Positions 52,691-63,781 of a stretch of 64,000 nt of DNA are shown here, piece after piece. The position numbers were made by a program, and so were the translations under genes. This DNA is from Rhyacichthys aspro. Taxonomy: Eukaryota > Chordata > Actinopteri > Gobiiformes > Rhyacichthyidae. Numbering within the stretch: the stretch's first letter is position 1; each line of letters opens with the position of its first letter. The notes under the pieces were generated by a model, which was not told the origin of the DNA, ran no database searches, and worked only from the letters and a program-made list of their open reading frames with translations. Where the stretch lies: contig CM072148.1 of NCBI GenBank assembly GCA_036850595.1, positions 25,117,852 to 25,181,851 of the forward strand, read 5' to 3'.

Positions 52691-53654
52691 GTTCCCACAA
52701 ACACTACAAAACAGAAGCGATCAGAAGAACAAAATCTCCAAAACACGTCTACAATGGGAAGAGCTGTTCCATTAGCAATGTGTCTATTCTGCCTCCTGTT
52801 AGGAGAGCATTTTGATAGTGTGGTCAACAGTGCCATCTAGCGGTGTGGCGGAGTGTTTTGTTTCGGATGTTCGCCCCACTATGAGAAAAAAATAACATGA
52901 CTGAACTCGTTGTGTGAGCTGCTCATTGTGTGTCGTGTATTATCTTAAACATTGTGGCCTGGGACAATATTTGTCCGTGAGTATTGATTGCATTATATGT
53001 TACTTGAGTTACAACAGCCAATGCTAATATGTGAGTTTCTCTTTTGCTGTATTTTGAATTTGTTATATGCTACATAGCAATAGCCACTCACTTAACTTTA
53101 GACTGATTTTCTTGGTCTTCATGTGTTTCGTTTGCTGGTAGCTCATACACACTTAATTTTTGTTGCAGTTGTACTGTGGTGATGATGGTTATACTTCAAT
53201 AAACGAGCAAAGACCAAGACTGCCTGTTTATTGCTCTAGCTGTCTAGTTCTGAAAAAGGAAGCACACAGCATAGTGTCATTCATTCATATGTACTGCAGA
53301 TTCTCTATTGAATAATGTTCAGCTTGTTTGATGCCTACATGTTGATTTAGCTGGTTTGTTTTGGTTCATCTGTGCATTCTTAATGCTTTAGTGGACTGTA
53401 TCTGCAGTGTAATCTCAGCAATCTGTAAGGATCCTGAATAGGGTGAACAGGAAAATCTGACAGACAACTTTGTTTATGTTATATAATCATGCATGATAGA
53501 CACATATGGATGCAAATAAACTAGTCATGACTCAGATGTACATATTTTATTATTAATTGCGATTATACATTTAGTTTCAGGAAAAAAGAGCAATGATCCC
53601 CTACATGCTGACTACGTGCAATCTTCATTTAGTTTCACCTCCTTCACCAACTAA
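52691..53654. other. Intergenic, nothing recognised
   Basis: An AATAAA (about 53197) follows a T-rich stretch, but no gene could be attached to it. No repeats identified. Confidence 0.4.
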
Positions 53655-53912
53655 GCTCAGGCTGTAAACAGTCTTGAGCAACTCGTACGATCCCAAGAAG
53701 TCTCTGAAAAAAGACTTTGCGACACAAGAAAAGACCAAGCTGCTGCTGCTCTCCTGAAACTGTATCAAAGTTCAGCATCAGACGCAGAGGAACAGTCTGC
53801 TGATGTCCACAGTATTGAGGTCCAGGCAGCGGAAACACACAATGACATTGTCTCACTACATGAACAGGTCAAATCTTTAAAAAGCGAGTGTCAGTCACTG
53901 AGAGAGAAATAG
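53655..53912 (+). CDS. Short coiled-coil-like open frame, possible terminal exon
   Basis: Between a TAA at 53652 and a TAG at 53910-53912 lies an 85-codon frame without an ATG: SLEQLVRSQEVSEKRLCDTR, then DQAAAALLKLYQ, later HNDIVSLHEQVKSLKSECQ. It is rich in Glu, Lys, Gln and Leu with heptad-like spacing. An AG acceptor (CTAAGCTCAG, ending 53660) stands at its start, so it could be the last exon of a spliced gene or a second gene of the neighbouring Harbinger element. I recognise no family and see no upstream exon. Confidence 0.35.
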   Translation, partial: AQAVNSLEQLVRSQEVSEKRLCDTRKDQAAAALLKLYQSSASDAEEQSADVHSIEVQAAETHNDIVSLHEQVKSLKSECQSLREK

Positions 53913-54703
53913 TGACCATAAAATATTTTTTTTTTACAGGACTACCCAATGTACATACTTTTATGTTGTTTTATCCTATGTGTCATTAGCTGCGTTTCCA
54001 TTACACATATGTGCAAAATTTAATCGATATTCTAGAAATGTCGAAAAAACATAATTTCACAATTACAGTGTTTCCATTAAATCATACATGTGAATAAACA
54101 CAAACGTATTCGCGCCATAAGTCATTCAAAAAACATGGCGACGGATGTAAACATGACTTTGATTTACAGCAGATTCCTTCATATTTCAGCCTCGGCACTA
54201 GTGCACATTATTAGCCATCAAAGGCGACGTCGGCGTCTTATTCAGGCCATGGAGCGGCAAGCCCCTTATACTTGGGAGTGGCTACGTATGAGGCGTTTTT
54301 GGGAAATTGTAGTTGGCGATTTTACAGAGGAGCTGTGGATTCAACATTTCAGAATGACGCGCTCAACTTTTGATGAGCTGTGCGATGCAGTGGGACCTCT
54401 TGTGGCCCCCGCTGCGCAGTGCCCAAGGCAGCCAGTTCCTACCAAGAAGCACATTGCCATCGCTATCTACAAACTGGCTACCTGTGCAGAGTACAGGGTA
54501 GTAGCAGAGACATTTGGAGTGAGTAAAACGACCGTCCACAGGTGTGTGTATGGTGTATGTGAGGCTATTTGCAAAAAAGTGATGAGGAAGTACATCACTT
54601 TGCCAAATGAGGTCGAGGCACAGCAGATTGCACAACGCAATTATCAAGCGCATGGACTACCACAGATTTACGGATCTATAGATGGGTCACACATCCCTAT
54701 TTG

Positions 54704-55342
54704 TGTCACAGCTGTTATCTTTCCTGGCTCTCCTATTTTCTCTGCCCCTCTCTACCTGCCAGACACTCCCACTGGTTCACTCCTCCTCGTTCACCCGGTG
54801 CTGCAGCTGCGGCTCATCTGCTAATCACCCCACTATGTAAGACTCACCTGTTCACTCACACTTTGCCAGATTGTTCCTCTGCATTATGCACGACTCTCCA
54901 GCGTTCTTCTCCTGCCTGATCTCCTGTTGCCGACCTCGTCTGTCCCCGACCTGCTCTCCTCGCCTGCCTCCCGGTAAACTCACCTGCCTTCCGTCTCTGA
55001 CCACGCGCTCTGCCTCGGCGTCCTTGGCATCGTTCTGCTCTTCCCTCGTCTGTACCTCCGCACGGCCAGCGGACTCTACGGGCTGCGGACTCCTCGCTAC
55101 GGCTTCGGCGACCACAGTAAGCTCCTCTCTCTCATTCCACGTGGCCGGGGAACCGAACTCGTTCCTCAGCCCTTCCCCGTGCTTTAGAGACTGTGTGCGG
55201 GCTTTCGGCCTGAAGAGAGACCTGAACGCTGTAGTGACTCATTCTGCTCCGCTCCCTGTTTGCTACTGTGGTAATAAAGGTTATTACCAACTGTACCACT
55301 TCTCCTGTGTACTGCTTTTGGGTCCAAACCACCCCCGTTACA
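54704..55342 (+). repeat. 5' LTR of the Gypsy element
   Basis: 639 bp, TGTCACAGCT...CGTTACA. AATAAA lies inside a near-palindrome at about 55269-55289 (TGGTAATAA, AGG, TTATTACCA). The 3' part from TGCTCCGCTCCCTG (55245) is repeated at 57986-58083 with one or two changes. No clear tRNA-type primer site follows; the next bases are GTACAATCTGG. Confidence 0.88.
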
Positions 55343-55359
55343 GTACAATCTGGCCAAAT

Positions 55360-55780
55360 ATGGACCCAGCGGACACATCCTCTCCCCAAACTCGCTTAGC
55401 TTGGGTAGAGGGAGCGTTACAACAACACGAGGCCCAGTTAGCCTCCAACGCGGCGGAGGCTCGACGTTCTGCTTCGGCTCTGGAGCGGGCGCTAACCTCG
55501 CTAGCCACCCAGGTACAACAGTTAGCGGCCACCGTGTCCCAGCAAGCCGTTTCCGCCTCGGCGCCGGTCCCTCTGGCTCCAGCCCCGGTTTTACCTGCCA
55601 GTACTGCACCAGAGCCCCAGGTGGGGGCGCCAGAGCGCTATTCTGGGGATCCAGAGAGCTGCAATCCATTCTTGACCAACTGCTCCATCCTGTTTGCCCT
55701 GCAGCCCCATACCTTCGCTTCTGAGGCAGCAAGGGTTGCCTTCACCATCAACCACCTCACTGGCAGGGCACGTTTGTGGG
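55360..55780 (+). pseudogene. Gypsy gag, N-terminal fragment
   Basis: It starts ATG at 55360 (MDPADTSSPQTRLAWVEGAL), 18 bases after the LTR. An Ala/Gln-rich helical stretch follows, then PERYSGDPESCNPFLTNCSI and AARVAFTINHLTGRARLWG, the conserved centre of fish Gypsy gag. At about 55775 the frame runs into pol sequence in another frame, so capsid end, zinc knuckle and protease are absent. Confidence 0.85.
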
Positions 55781-57985
55781 GTACATCATCGGCCAGAACC
55801 GCATGGAGATGGACCCTACTAAGGTCTCTGCTGTCGCCACCTGGCCCGTCCCCGACTCTCGTAAGCAGCTACAGCGGTTCCTGGGGTTTGCCAACTTCTA
55901 TCGGCGGTTCATTCGGGGGTACAGCACCGTGGCCGCCCCTCTCACCGCCCTCACCTCCACCAAATTACCCTTCCGCTGGACTGAAGCCGCCGAGGAGGCG
56001 TTCCAGCACCTGAAGGGCCGATTCAGTTCGGCCCCCATCCTTCTGGTCCCGGACCCGGATAGACAGTTTGTGGTGGAAGTGGACGCCTCAGACGTGGGAG
56101 TGGGAGCGGTCCTTTCTCAGCGATCCGCTGAGGACCAGAAGCTGCACCCCTGCGCCTTCTTCTCTAGGCGTCTGTCACCCGCAGAGAGAAATTATGACAT
56201 TGGTAACCGGGAGCTGTTGGCGGTGAAGTTGGCGCTGGAGGAGTGGCGCCACTGGTTGGAGGGAACCCAGCAGCCCTTCCTAGTGTGGACCGACCACAAG
56301 AATCTGGAGTATATACGCTCCGCTAAGAGACTGAACTCTCGTCAGGCCCGGTGGGCACTGTTTTTCACCAGGTTTAATTTTTCCCTCTCATACCGGCCGG
56401 GTTCCCGGAATGTAAAACCTGACGCCCTGTCACGCCAGTTTTTGGTCGATGAGGAGAGCACCTGTAGTCCGGACACCATTCTTCCCAGTACACGCCTGCT
56501 ACCCACACTCACCTGGGGGGTAGAGGAGCGGGTGAAGGCCGCCTTGGTAAACCAGCCGGGGCCCAGTTCCTGTCCCCAGGACAAGCTGTTTGTTCCTCAG
56601 GACTTGAGGTCAGACGTCCTGCAGTGGGCCCACAGTTCCCGGCTCACCTGTCACCCCGGAATCCAGCGAACGAAGGAGGTCCTGCAGCGACGGTTCTGGT
56701 GGTCCACACTTGAAGAAGACACCAGGGAGTTTGTTAATGCCTGCCCCGTCTGCAACCAACATAAGGCTCCTCGCCGGGCCCCTGCCGGGTTCCTGCAACC
56801 TCTGCCCGTGCCTCATCGACCCTGGTCTCACATCTCTCTGGACTTTGTAACCGGTCTGCCACTGTCAGGGGTTTACACCACCATCTTGACGGTGGTGGAC
56901 CGGTTCAGCAAGATGGCGCATTTTGTTCCACTCCCCAAGCTCCCTTCAGCCAAGGAAACTGCTGAACTGGTCCTGCAGCATGTTTTCCGGCTTCACGGCC
57001 TCCCATCTGATGTGGTATCAGATCGAGGTCCCCAGTTCACCTCAATATTCTGGCGGGAGTTCTGTCGACTACTAGGAGCCTCCACCAGTCTGTCCTCCGG
57101 ATTCCATCCCCAGTCCAACGGCCAGTCAGAGAGGCTCAACCAGGAGATGGAGACAGCGCTCCGCTGTATGGCGTCCAGGCTCCCCTCGACCTGGTCCAAG
57201 CAGCTGTTGTGGGTCGAATACGCCCACAATACGCTGAAGAGCTCCGCCACAGGACTCTCTCCCTTCCAATGCGCCTACGGCTTCCAGCCACCATTGTTTC
57301 CGGCCCTGGAAAGAGAAGCCTCCTGCCCGTCTGTTGAGGCCTTCATCCGCCGCTGCCGCCAGACCTGGGCCCAGGCCAGGTCAGTGCTCACTCGAGCTGC
57401 GGACCGGTACTCAACAGCCGCCAACCGTCATCGCTCCCAGGCTCCCCTTTACGAGGTGGGCCAGAAGGTGTGGTTGTCCACCCGGGACCTGCCACTGAGG
57501 GTGGAGTCCAGGAAACTGGCCCCCAAGTTCATTGGGCCATTTCCCATCACGAAGGTTATCAACCCTGTGGCGGTCAGGCTCCAGCTGCCCCGTTCCATGC
57601 GGATCCACCCGACCTTCCACGTCTCTAAGGTCAAGCCTTTTCGGGAGAGCCCGCTCATGCCTGCCTCTCGGCCACCACCTCCTCCTCGGATCATCGACGG
57701 GGCCCCCGCCTTCACGGTCCACCGCCTGCTACGCTCTCGGCGCCGTGGGAGGGGTCTGCAATACCTAGTCGACTGGGAGGGATACGGTCCGGAGGAGAGG
57801 TCGTGGGTCCCCGCTCGTCACATCCTGGATGCTCAGCTTATTCGTGAGTTTCATCGCTGCCACCCTGATCAGCCCTCCAGGGGCTCCACTGCTGATGGGG
57901 GCGTCAATGTTGGGACTCGGCCCTCCTCCTCCTCCGAGGCATCATCCGGGATAGAAGAGGCTGAGAGGGACTTCTCGGATGAGTT
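55776..57985 (+). pseudogene. Gypsy pol: RT end, RNase H, integrase and chromodomain (open frame)
   Basis: One open frame holds the RT thumb and connection (LQRFLGFANFYRRFIRGYS), RNase H (FVVEVDASDVGVGAVLSQRS, NRELLAVKLALEEWRHWLEG, WTDHKNLEYI), the integrase H2C2 finger (LTCHPGIQ...CPVCNQH), and the DDE core. The core is SLDFVTGLPL, then SDRGPQFTSIFW, then HPQSNGQSERLNQEME, with D, D and E present. A C-terminal chromodomain (YLVDWEGYGPEERSWVPARH) targets such elements to marked chromatin. The RT palm with its YxDD is deleted, so the frame cannot make a working polymerase. The frame reads on through the 3' LTR stub to a TAG at 58107. Confidence 0.92.
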
Positions 57986-58083
57986 TGCTCCGCTCCCTGT
58001 TTGCTACTGTGGTAATAAAGGTTATTACCAACTGTACCAGTTCTCCTGTGTACTGCTTTTGGGTCCAAACCACCCCCGTTACA
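57986..58083 (+). repeat. 3' LTR stub of the Gypsy element
   Basis: 98 bp matching the last 98 bp of the 5' LTR, including the AATAAA-containing palindrome. The first 540 bp of the LTR and the polypurine tract region are missing, so pol coding sequence abuts it directly. Confidence 0.9.
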
Positions 58084-58245
58084 ATTTGTGCACCCAGGGA
58101 TGGATATAGGGATTACATCAACAGAAAAGGCTGGACATCAATAGTTCTCCAGGCTGTGGTGGATGACAAGCTGATAAGGGACATTTCTGTTGGCTCACCT
58201 TGGAGCGCACATGATGCTGCAGTGTGTGCAACATCCACACTCTAA

Positions 58246-58953
58246 GAAATGAAATGTTGGATTTAATTAAAAATGTTTAGGCAACCGATTCCACACAACC
58301 ATCTTGTTTTCATATATAAAGATAATGGTAGTTAACTGCAACTATTGCTTATTATTGAATTCAAAGCAATAACGTTAATAAAATCCCAAGTAAAAATGTC
58401 ACTTAAGTGCAACTCAAGAGTCTCTTTTAGCATTTAACAATGTTCTTTTTGATTTAGACAACACTATGATGTAAATTTTGAATAACAATATAATTGCAAT
58501 CCAATTTCTTACTTATCTCAAATGAACAATGTTAGGTTGGAACTATGAATCTTCTAACTCATTAACTTCACAATGTTAGGTTGGAACTATGGAAAAACAT
58601 TTACTAAATGTTAAGTGATGACTCAATATTAAAAGAACAAGAATTCTGAAAAATAAATGAGTAAATACAATAAAGTTATGTTTTCAAAGCTTTATAGTGA
58701 GTGTTTTGTAAGAACTTTAACAGTTCAATGAGAAAATCTAACCTGAACCTTGAAAACAGTGCATGCAAGCACCGGTACGAACAAATGTATGTAAATGTAG
58801 GAATAATCCTACAATATGCCCTTTCAAAGTGAAATGTTTTAGGTGGCTATCTGTAGCATCTGGTGATGGGTAAAATGTACATTAAGGTAAAATAGCAGCA
58901 TCAAAGGTGAAGTGACACCCAACTAGTCACATTATGATGCAGAAGCAAACTAC
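58246..58953. other. Intergenic, short direct repeat only
   Basis: ACAATGTTAGGTTGGAACTA occurs twice (about 58526 and 58570). Otherwise AT-rich with no gene or element end. The right terminus of the Harbinger element was looked for here and not found. Confidence 0.5.
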
Positions 58954-59254
58954 TTACAATTTGTTTTTCAGAACTTGTACTTTGTTGGACATTTTTTTCG
59001 CATCCAGCCCCATCAGAACCTTTTGATAAAACTCAAAGGAGTTTTTTTGGGTAGCTGAGATTCAGACAGTACAGGAGTCCAAACAAAAGGGCACAACAAG
59101 TTGGCACATCTCTAAGGTCCTGGAGAACAGTGCACCGTTCAATGATGACACCAACATCCTCTGTGTTGTCATCAGGACTCGCTCCTTCGTGTTGGACTTT
59201 GTACACTCCCATATCAACCTGCTCCAGGTCTCCAGTTACCATCACGTTCACATC
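58954..59254 (-). pseudogene. Same gene, last exon with A-run frameshift
   Basis: The acceptor TGCAACTTTCAG ends at 59255. It encodes DVNVMVTGDLEQVDMGVYKV, EDVGVIIERCTVLQDLRD and LLFGLLYCLNLSYPKK, then a stop caused by a 7-A run at 59042-59048. In the next frame FEFYQKVLMGLDAKKMSNKV continues to TAA at 58956-58954. One A fewer would keep the frame open to that TAA. Confidence 0.72.
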
Positions 59255-60610
59255 CTGAAAGTTGCAAAGGAAAAATTTTTGAAGATATCACTCAATTTCA
59301 TCACATCTACATCCTCACCACCATGGTGTTCAGGGAATCAGACACTTGGTGGAATAGGTCGTGTTCACGTGACATCACAACATTCTATAGGCCAACAATG
59401 TGTAATACAGATGGAAGGCAGCTAAAAGTAATAGTTAAAATTCAGATATTTGTTGTAATACTTCAAGGTCTTTATTTTGTGTTTTGCAGATCTGGTGAAC
59501 CACAAAACAATTTGCCTTTTTATATTAATAGAGCAAAATCATTATGTAATGTGAATGTTGAATTGTAGTTTTAATGTTTTGTTTATTCACCAAAAAGTTA
59601 CTGTATAAATGGTTTTAAGATACATTGTTATACAAATCTTTCACTACATCTATTTTTTATGCATTATTAAGACACTTTAAAAGCTTAAACACTTTTTTTT
59701 TTTTTTTTTTGAACTTTAACACTAAAGACTACCTATGAAAAAGATTTGGGGTTTTATAACATCAGGTCAGATTCAAAAGTTCCTGGTTTTTGTGTATAAT
59801 AAAACTACAACATTTACAGTAGGTTTCTAACCAAGAACAAACTCAGAGGACACAACAGGGTAAAATTGAAGAATAAATATTATGCATATTTGTATAGCTA
59901 TTGGCCTAAAAAATGCTCAGGTTTGCTTCAGCATTTTAGAATCAGAAAGGTTGTATTGCCTATGTCAGTGGACAAAATTCACAAACAAGAAACTTACTTT
60001 AGTGGCAAGATAAAACAATGAATGCAAAATATACAATATATGCAAATTGGCATTCAAGATGCAATTTATTATATTTTATCTAGTCTTGGACATGTCAAAG
60101 ATTAGTAACACTGGCTTTGGTTATTTTTTGTGTAGGAACAGAGGAGCACCACACAATGGCAATAAAAATATGATTTTCTAATTATTTGTGGTTTCTCGAT
60201 GAGGTCAAGTGTGTGATTTGTTTAGTTCATACTGAAACTCCATTTACCTTTTTAACAGAGCTCTGTTTTAGTAGGCCTGTAGTCGACTAAAGAAATTCTT
60301 GGCTGACTAAAGACATGTCCTACCGATCGATTAGTCGACTAAAAGTGGGCCAAAGCTCCCACAACTAGTGTCTCAATGGTCTGACCAATTATCTGACCCA
60401 AACTGCAGTCTTTATGGACACCTAATTTCAAAGACAAATCACACATTTTGCCTCTTTTTCAGTTTGTTAATGAGTTTTCAGAATAAACTAGAACCAATAC
60501 TTTTATGAGCATTTTTTACATCTCTTATTGACCAATATTGCTTAATATATTTTTCCAAGTTTAAAAAAACACACCACCCTTCATTTGGACAAGCAGCACA
60601 TTCAACTTAC

Positions 60611-60703
60611 CAAATATTCCTTAACAAGGCTTTTGGGATCCTCGCTGAGGTAGAGCGTCAATGCTTTCAGGATACGCTCTCTCTTGACATCAATCCGAGA
60701 GGT
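60611..60703 (-). pseudogene. Same gene, exon 4
   Basis: 93 bp, phase 0. The acceptor is CCCCCCAAACAG and the donor GTAAGT. It encodes TSRIDVKRERILKALTLYLS then EDPKSLVKEYL, a pattern (K...L..YL.ED...L.KE) typical of the family. Confidence 0.7.
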
Positions 60704-61669
60704 CTGTTTGGGGGGTGGTGGGGGGACAAAAACATTTTCAAAATACTACATTCTGTTTTAGATAACTCACTTACAGACATTATGTGACCTACCAGGAAGA
60801 CAGTCTTCACTGGTCCAGACCAAGTAAAGACTCTTCCTGGTTCAGTTCAATCCAGACCTTTTCTGAACCAGTCTTTATGTCCGGACTTCCGGATTCAGTT
60901 GCAAAGAGGTTCGACCCCCAAACATGACACCAAATTTTCAATACTAGTAAGGAACAGTCTTGATACTGAATTACAGAAAAAAAAAATCACTGAGTAAATT
61001 AAAAAATTATTATAGGATAATTATAGAGACTGAAAAGTGACAGACTCATCATAGACATTTCGACTATTTTATAGAATGGAAAGGTTACCGTTTTGGGGAC
61101 ATACTGATGTGCAATTAAGAATAAAATGTGTAGTTGTAGATTAATTACCTTATTTGTTTACTATCATCTATAACAAATGCTTTTAAAAATGTTTTGTGGA
61201 ATGTTAACCAATTATACAAGTAAATAATCATATACTTGATTCCTAAAATAATCAAGATTAACCTAAGTTTTGATTTTGATAAAAAATATTTTGATTTTTG
61301 GCACAGCCCTAACAACAATATAGTTAAAACAGGTATATAATAAGGATATAACACATGATGAGTTTTTATGTATTCATTTTGTTCAAAACATTTGTTCCTT
61401 TATTGTTTGGAATTGCCAATGAGTATAAAACACATAATTTTGAGTTGAATGATTCCAATGTTTTTAAAAAACTGTTTTAACGCAATACTAACAAACACTG
61501 ACAAAATACTGACATTGAAATCAGTATCAAGTATAATTCCTTGGTATCAAAATGCAGTTTGAAATTTTAACAGATGTTTAAGGCCCTCTGAACAAGCCAA
61601 AACAGTCAAGCAAAGACCAGTTCAGACAAGATCTGGACTGGTCACAATTGCATTAAAAAGAGTGAATAC

Positions 61670-61825
61670 CCGGCCCATGTCAGACAGAACCGATGTGATG
61701 CTTTGTCCTATTTCTCCACCTTTTCTTCTGAAAGCCTTAAGCAGCTGGTTGGAGTGCTGATCCAGACTGCCCATGAATGTAGACAGCAATGGAACAGTGG
61801 TAATGCGAGTGAACTCAGCATGTAT
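61670..61825 (-). pseudogene. Same gene, exon 3
   Basis: 156 bp, phase 0. The acceptor is T-rich TTTTATTAG and the donor GTATTC. It encodes IHAEFTRITTVPLLSTFMGS, LDQHSNQLLKAFRRKGGEIG and SVLSDMGR, continuing the SE of the previous exon. Confidence 0.7.
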
Positions 61826-61896
61826 CTAATAAAAAAAAAAAGTATTAAAAATTATTTAAAATACTGTTGACATTAAAAACATTCACATAATCTCAC

Positions 61897-62870
61897 CTCA
61901 GACAAAGTAAACAAAGCCGGCCAACGACTCTTGAATTCGGCGATGAATGGATTCTCTTCAATAATCTCCTGTCTTCTATAAGAGAATGTTTTCTCCATTT
62001 TTGTCTTTATTGCTTGTTCGTTGTTCTTCTTTTTCATATCCATGAGTATCTGTTTCCTTTCATCCTCAAGACTCTCTTTAGTTTCTCCAGCTGGAAAATC
62101 TGGACAGAAGTTCACCTCTGCTTTACGGGGATTCTTCACCTGATTAGTGTGGGTTTTTTCTCCTTTTTTGTTCTTTACAGAGTTAATGGTCACCTCTGGA
62201 CATCCTAAGTTTCTTAGATTGGGACGGTAATTTGCTACTTTGTACTTAAGACTGAGCCTCCAGCCGAAATCACCAGAAACTGATCCTGACTCTTTCAGAA
62301 AGGGATGTTTTTTTACTAAAGCCTCTGCCACTTCTGCAAGGTCATCTTTTGTGGGATAAATTTTGTACTTTGCTATTTCACTTGCAAGAGCATCTAAAAT
62401 GTCACCCCTTAATTTTTTGCTTGTGTTCAGTAGCGTCCCATTGGTGATGAAGTCTTGCTGAGTCTAGCTGAAACTGTAGCTGAATCTGAAAGGTTGAAGG
62501 CCATTTTTGTGAACGCAGAGATGAACATGAAGCGCTTGAATCTGAGGGGGAGAGGATGTCCGAATCAGGCAAGGAGACTGAATCATCTAGAGCAGGAGCA
62601 TCAGAGAAGCAAGAGGATCCATCCTTGGGCATGTAAATGACTTTCACTGTGCTTTTGTCTTGGATGTCCATGATATTTGTAAGGTTTATGAACTCATTGT
62701 CAAAGTCAATATCTTTATATTGCAGTCTAAAATCTTCTGTCAAGCTGAAACTTCTTTGTATTTCTTCCTTGAGTGCCTCTACCGTCTTGGGTATCCCTGA
62801 GGGCAATGCCAACTTTGAAGCATTGTCCACTCCAAGAATCACTCTCAGTGTGGCAGCCATTTTGTCTATT
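61897..62870 (-). pseudogene. Same gene, exon 2 (PB1-like and central domains)
   Basis: The acceptor TTTGTTTTACAG ends at 62871; ATG of MAATLRV is at 62860-62858. The first frame covers the PB1-like region and KWPSTFQI. Near 62450-62490 it shifts; the next frame resumes DFITNGTLLNTSKKLRGDIL and continues uninterrupted through NPFIAEFKSRWPALFTLSE to the donor GTGAGA. A TAG lies in the second frame just upstream of the point where homology resumes. Confidence 0.72.
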
Positions 62871-63181
62871 CTGTAAAACAAAGTCGTCAATTACCCAGCA
62901 ATTCCATTTCAAATAATTAAAAAAGGTGTCATAAAAATATTCATGTGGGGATTTAATATTTTTATGTTATAACTTTGTTTAGAGAAATGACAATTACTGA
63001 ATTATCAAAACAGTAAAACTCTGGACATTATTGTACAATTGAAACCATATTCTTCTCCTATGCATTTATGGAATTCAAAAGTCTGAATGACAATGTCAGC
63101 CAGATCGAAAGCATATTACATGCCGGTTTACTGTTTGAGTAAAAGATTGAAGTTTTAATTAGCACTGGATTATGTCGTGAC

Positions 63182-63538
63182 TAGGGCTGAAACAAGTTAA
63201 TCAATTATTTAGATAACTAATTTAATAATCAAGTACAGTCTGTATACTTTTCTGGACTATACAGACACTTGCAAACATGCAAAATGCTAAAAGAAAACAT
63301 TTTATGATTTAGAGCAGGAATTACTTCAAAAAGACACTGGAAACAGGAACAATTAGTGTTTTTGATCAAAATCCATTTTGTCTCTATTCTAGACAGGAGG
63401 TCCTCAAGCGGCTTCACTTTAACTTCATCTAGGTCAAATTGAATAAAAATTTTACATTTACGGGCATGTTATATTTTAAAAAACAAATCAATTAATAGCA
63501 ACAATTGATTAGCGAAATAAACGTTAGTTGCAGCCCTA
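63182..63538. mobile_element. hAT-type MITE, 357 bp, in intron 1 of the - strand gene
   Basis: It starts TAGGGCTGAAACAAGTTAAT and ends GTTAGTTGCAGCCCTA, inverted versions of the common hAT terminus. The flanks GTCGTGAC (63174-63181) and GTTGTGAC (63539-63546) match at 7 of 8 bases, the hAT-type 8-bp duplication. The interior is AT-rich and non-coding. Confidence 0.85.
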
Positions 63539-63589
63539 GTTGTGACGAACCATGATTATAAATTAACAGAATAATCTTGACATTCCCAG

Positions 63590-63770
63590 GGTGTGCATGC
63601 CTGCGTGAAGTGACAAAATTGGGTGACAGTTGCCAAGTAGTTTTAGTGCTCAGACTGGTGCATGCAGCCACTGTGCCCTTGGGCAAACTCTTCACACCCC
63701 GTCTATGTGTGCACAAGTGGATGGATGTAGTGGTTGGATGAATTGAGGGGGGGGGGGGTGTTACCAACAA
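63590..63770 (+). repeat. Fragment of the GTGCCCTTGGGCAA repeat
   Basis: CACTGTGCCCTTGGGCAAAC and TGGATGGATGTAGTGGTTGG resemble parts of the repeat at 47790-48125. An 11-G run lies at about 63748-63758. Confidence 0.4.
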
Positions 63771-63781
63771 TGTGGATGTAC

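Larger units (their letters stand above)
54704..58083 (+). mobile_element. Ty3/Gypsy chromovirus-type retrotransposon with large internal deletion
   Basis: It is bounded by the 5-bp target duplication ATTTG (54699-54703 and 58084-58088) and starts TGTCACAG, ending GTTACA. It contains a 639-bp 5' LTR (54704-55342), the N-terminal part of gag, then, directly joined near 55775, the end of RT, RNase H, integrase and a chromodomain, and a 3' LTR reduced to its last roughly 100 bp. The rest of gag, protease and the RT palm are missing. It is the same orientation as the Harbinger ORF it disrupts. It could move only with help from an intact relative. The long open pol frame suggests recent insertion. 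Confidence 0.92.
54090..58245 (+). pseudogene. HARBI1-like (PIF/Harbinger) transposase, split by a Gypsy insertion
   Basis: The first part (54090-54703) is a clean frame: an Arg-rich N-terminus, WLRMRRFWEIVVGDFTEELW, FRMTRSTFDELCDAVGPLV, the helix-turn-helix AEYRVVAETFGVSKTTVHRC and the DDE start LPQIYGSIDGSHIPI with the first catalytic Asp. The frame is interrupted inside the codons after HIPI by the element 54704-58083. The second part (58084-58242) continues with RDYINRKGWTSIVLQAVVDD and SVGSPWSAHDAAV, carrying the second catalytic Asp, then a stop. The region with the catalytic Glu is missing. Intact HARBI1-type transposases are about 350 residues. GCTGCGTTTCCATTAC at 53991 may belong to the left terminus; no matching right end was found. 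Confidence 0.85.

Noticed and set aside
60255..60360. TAGTCGACTAAA motifs, perhaps a hAT-like repeat
   Set aside because: Two short matches only; no inverted ends or target duplication could be defined.
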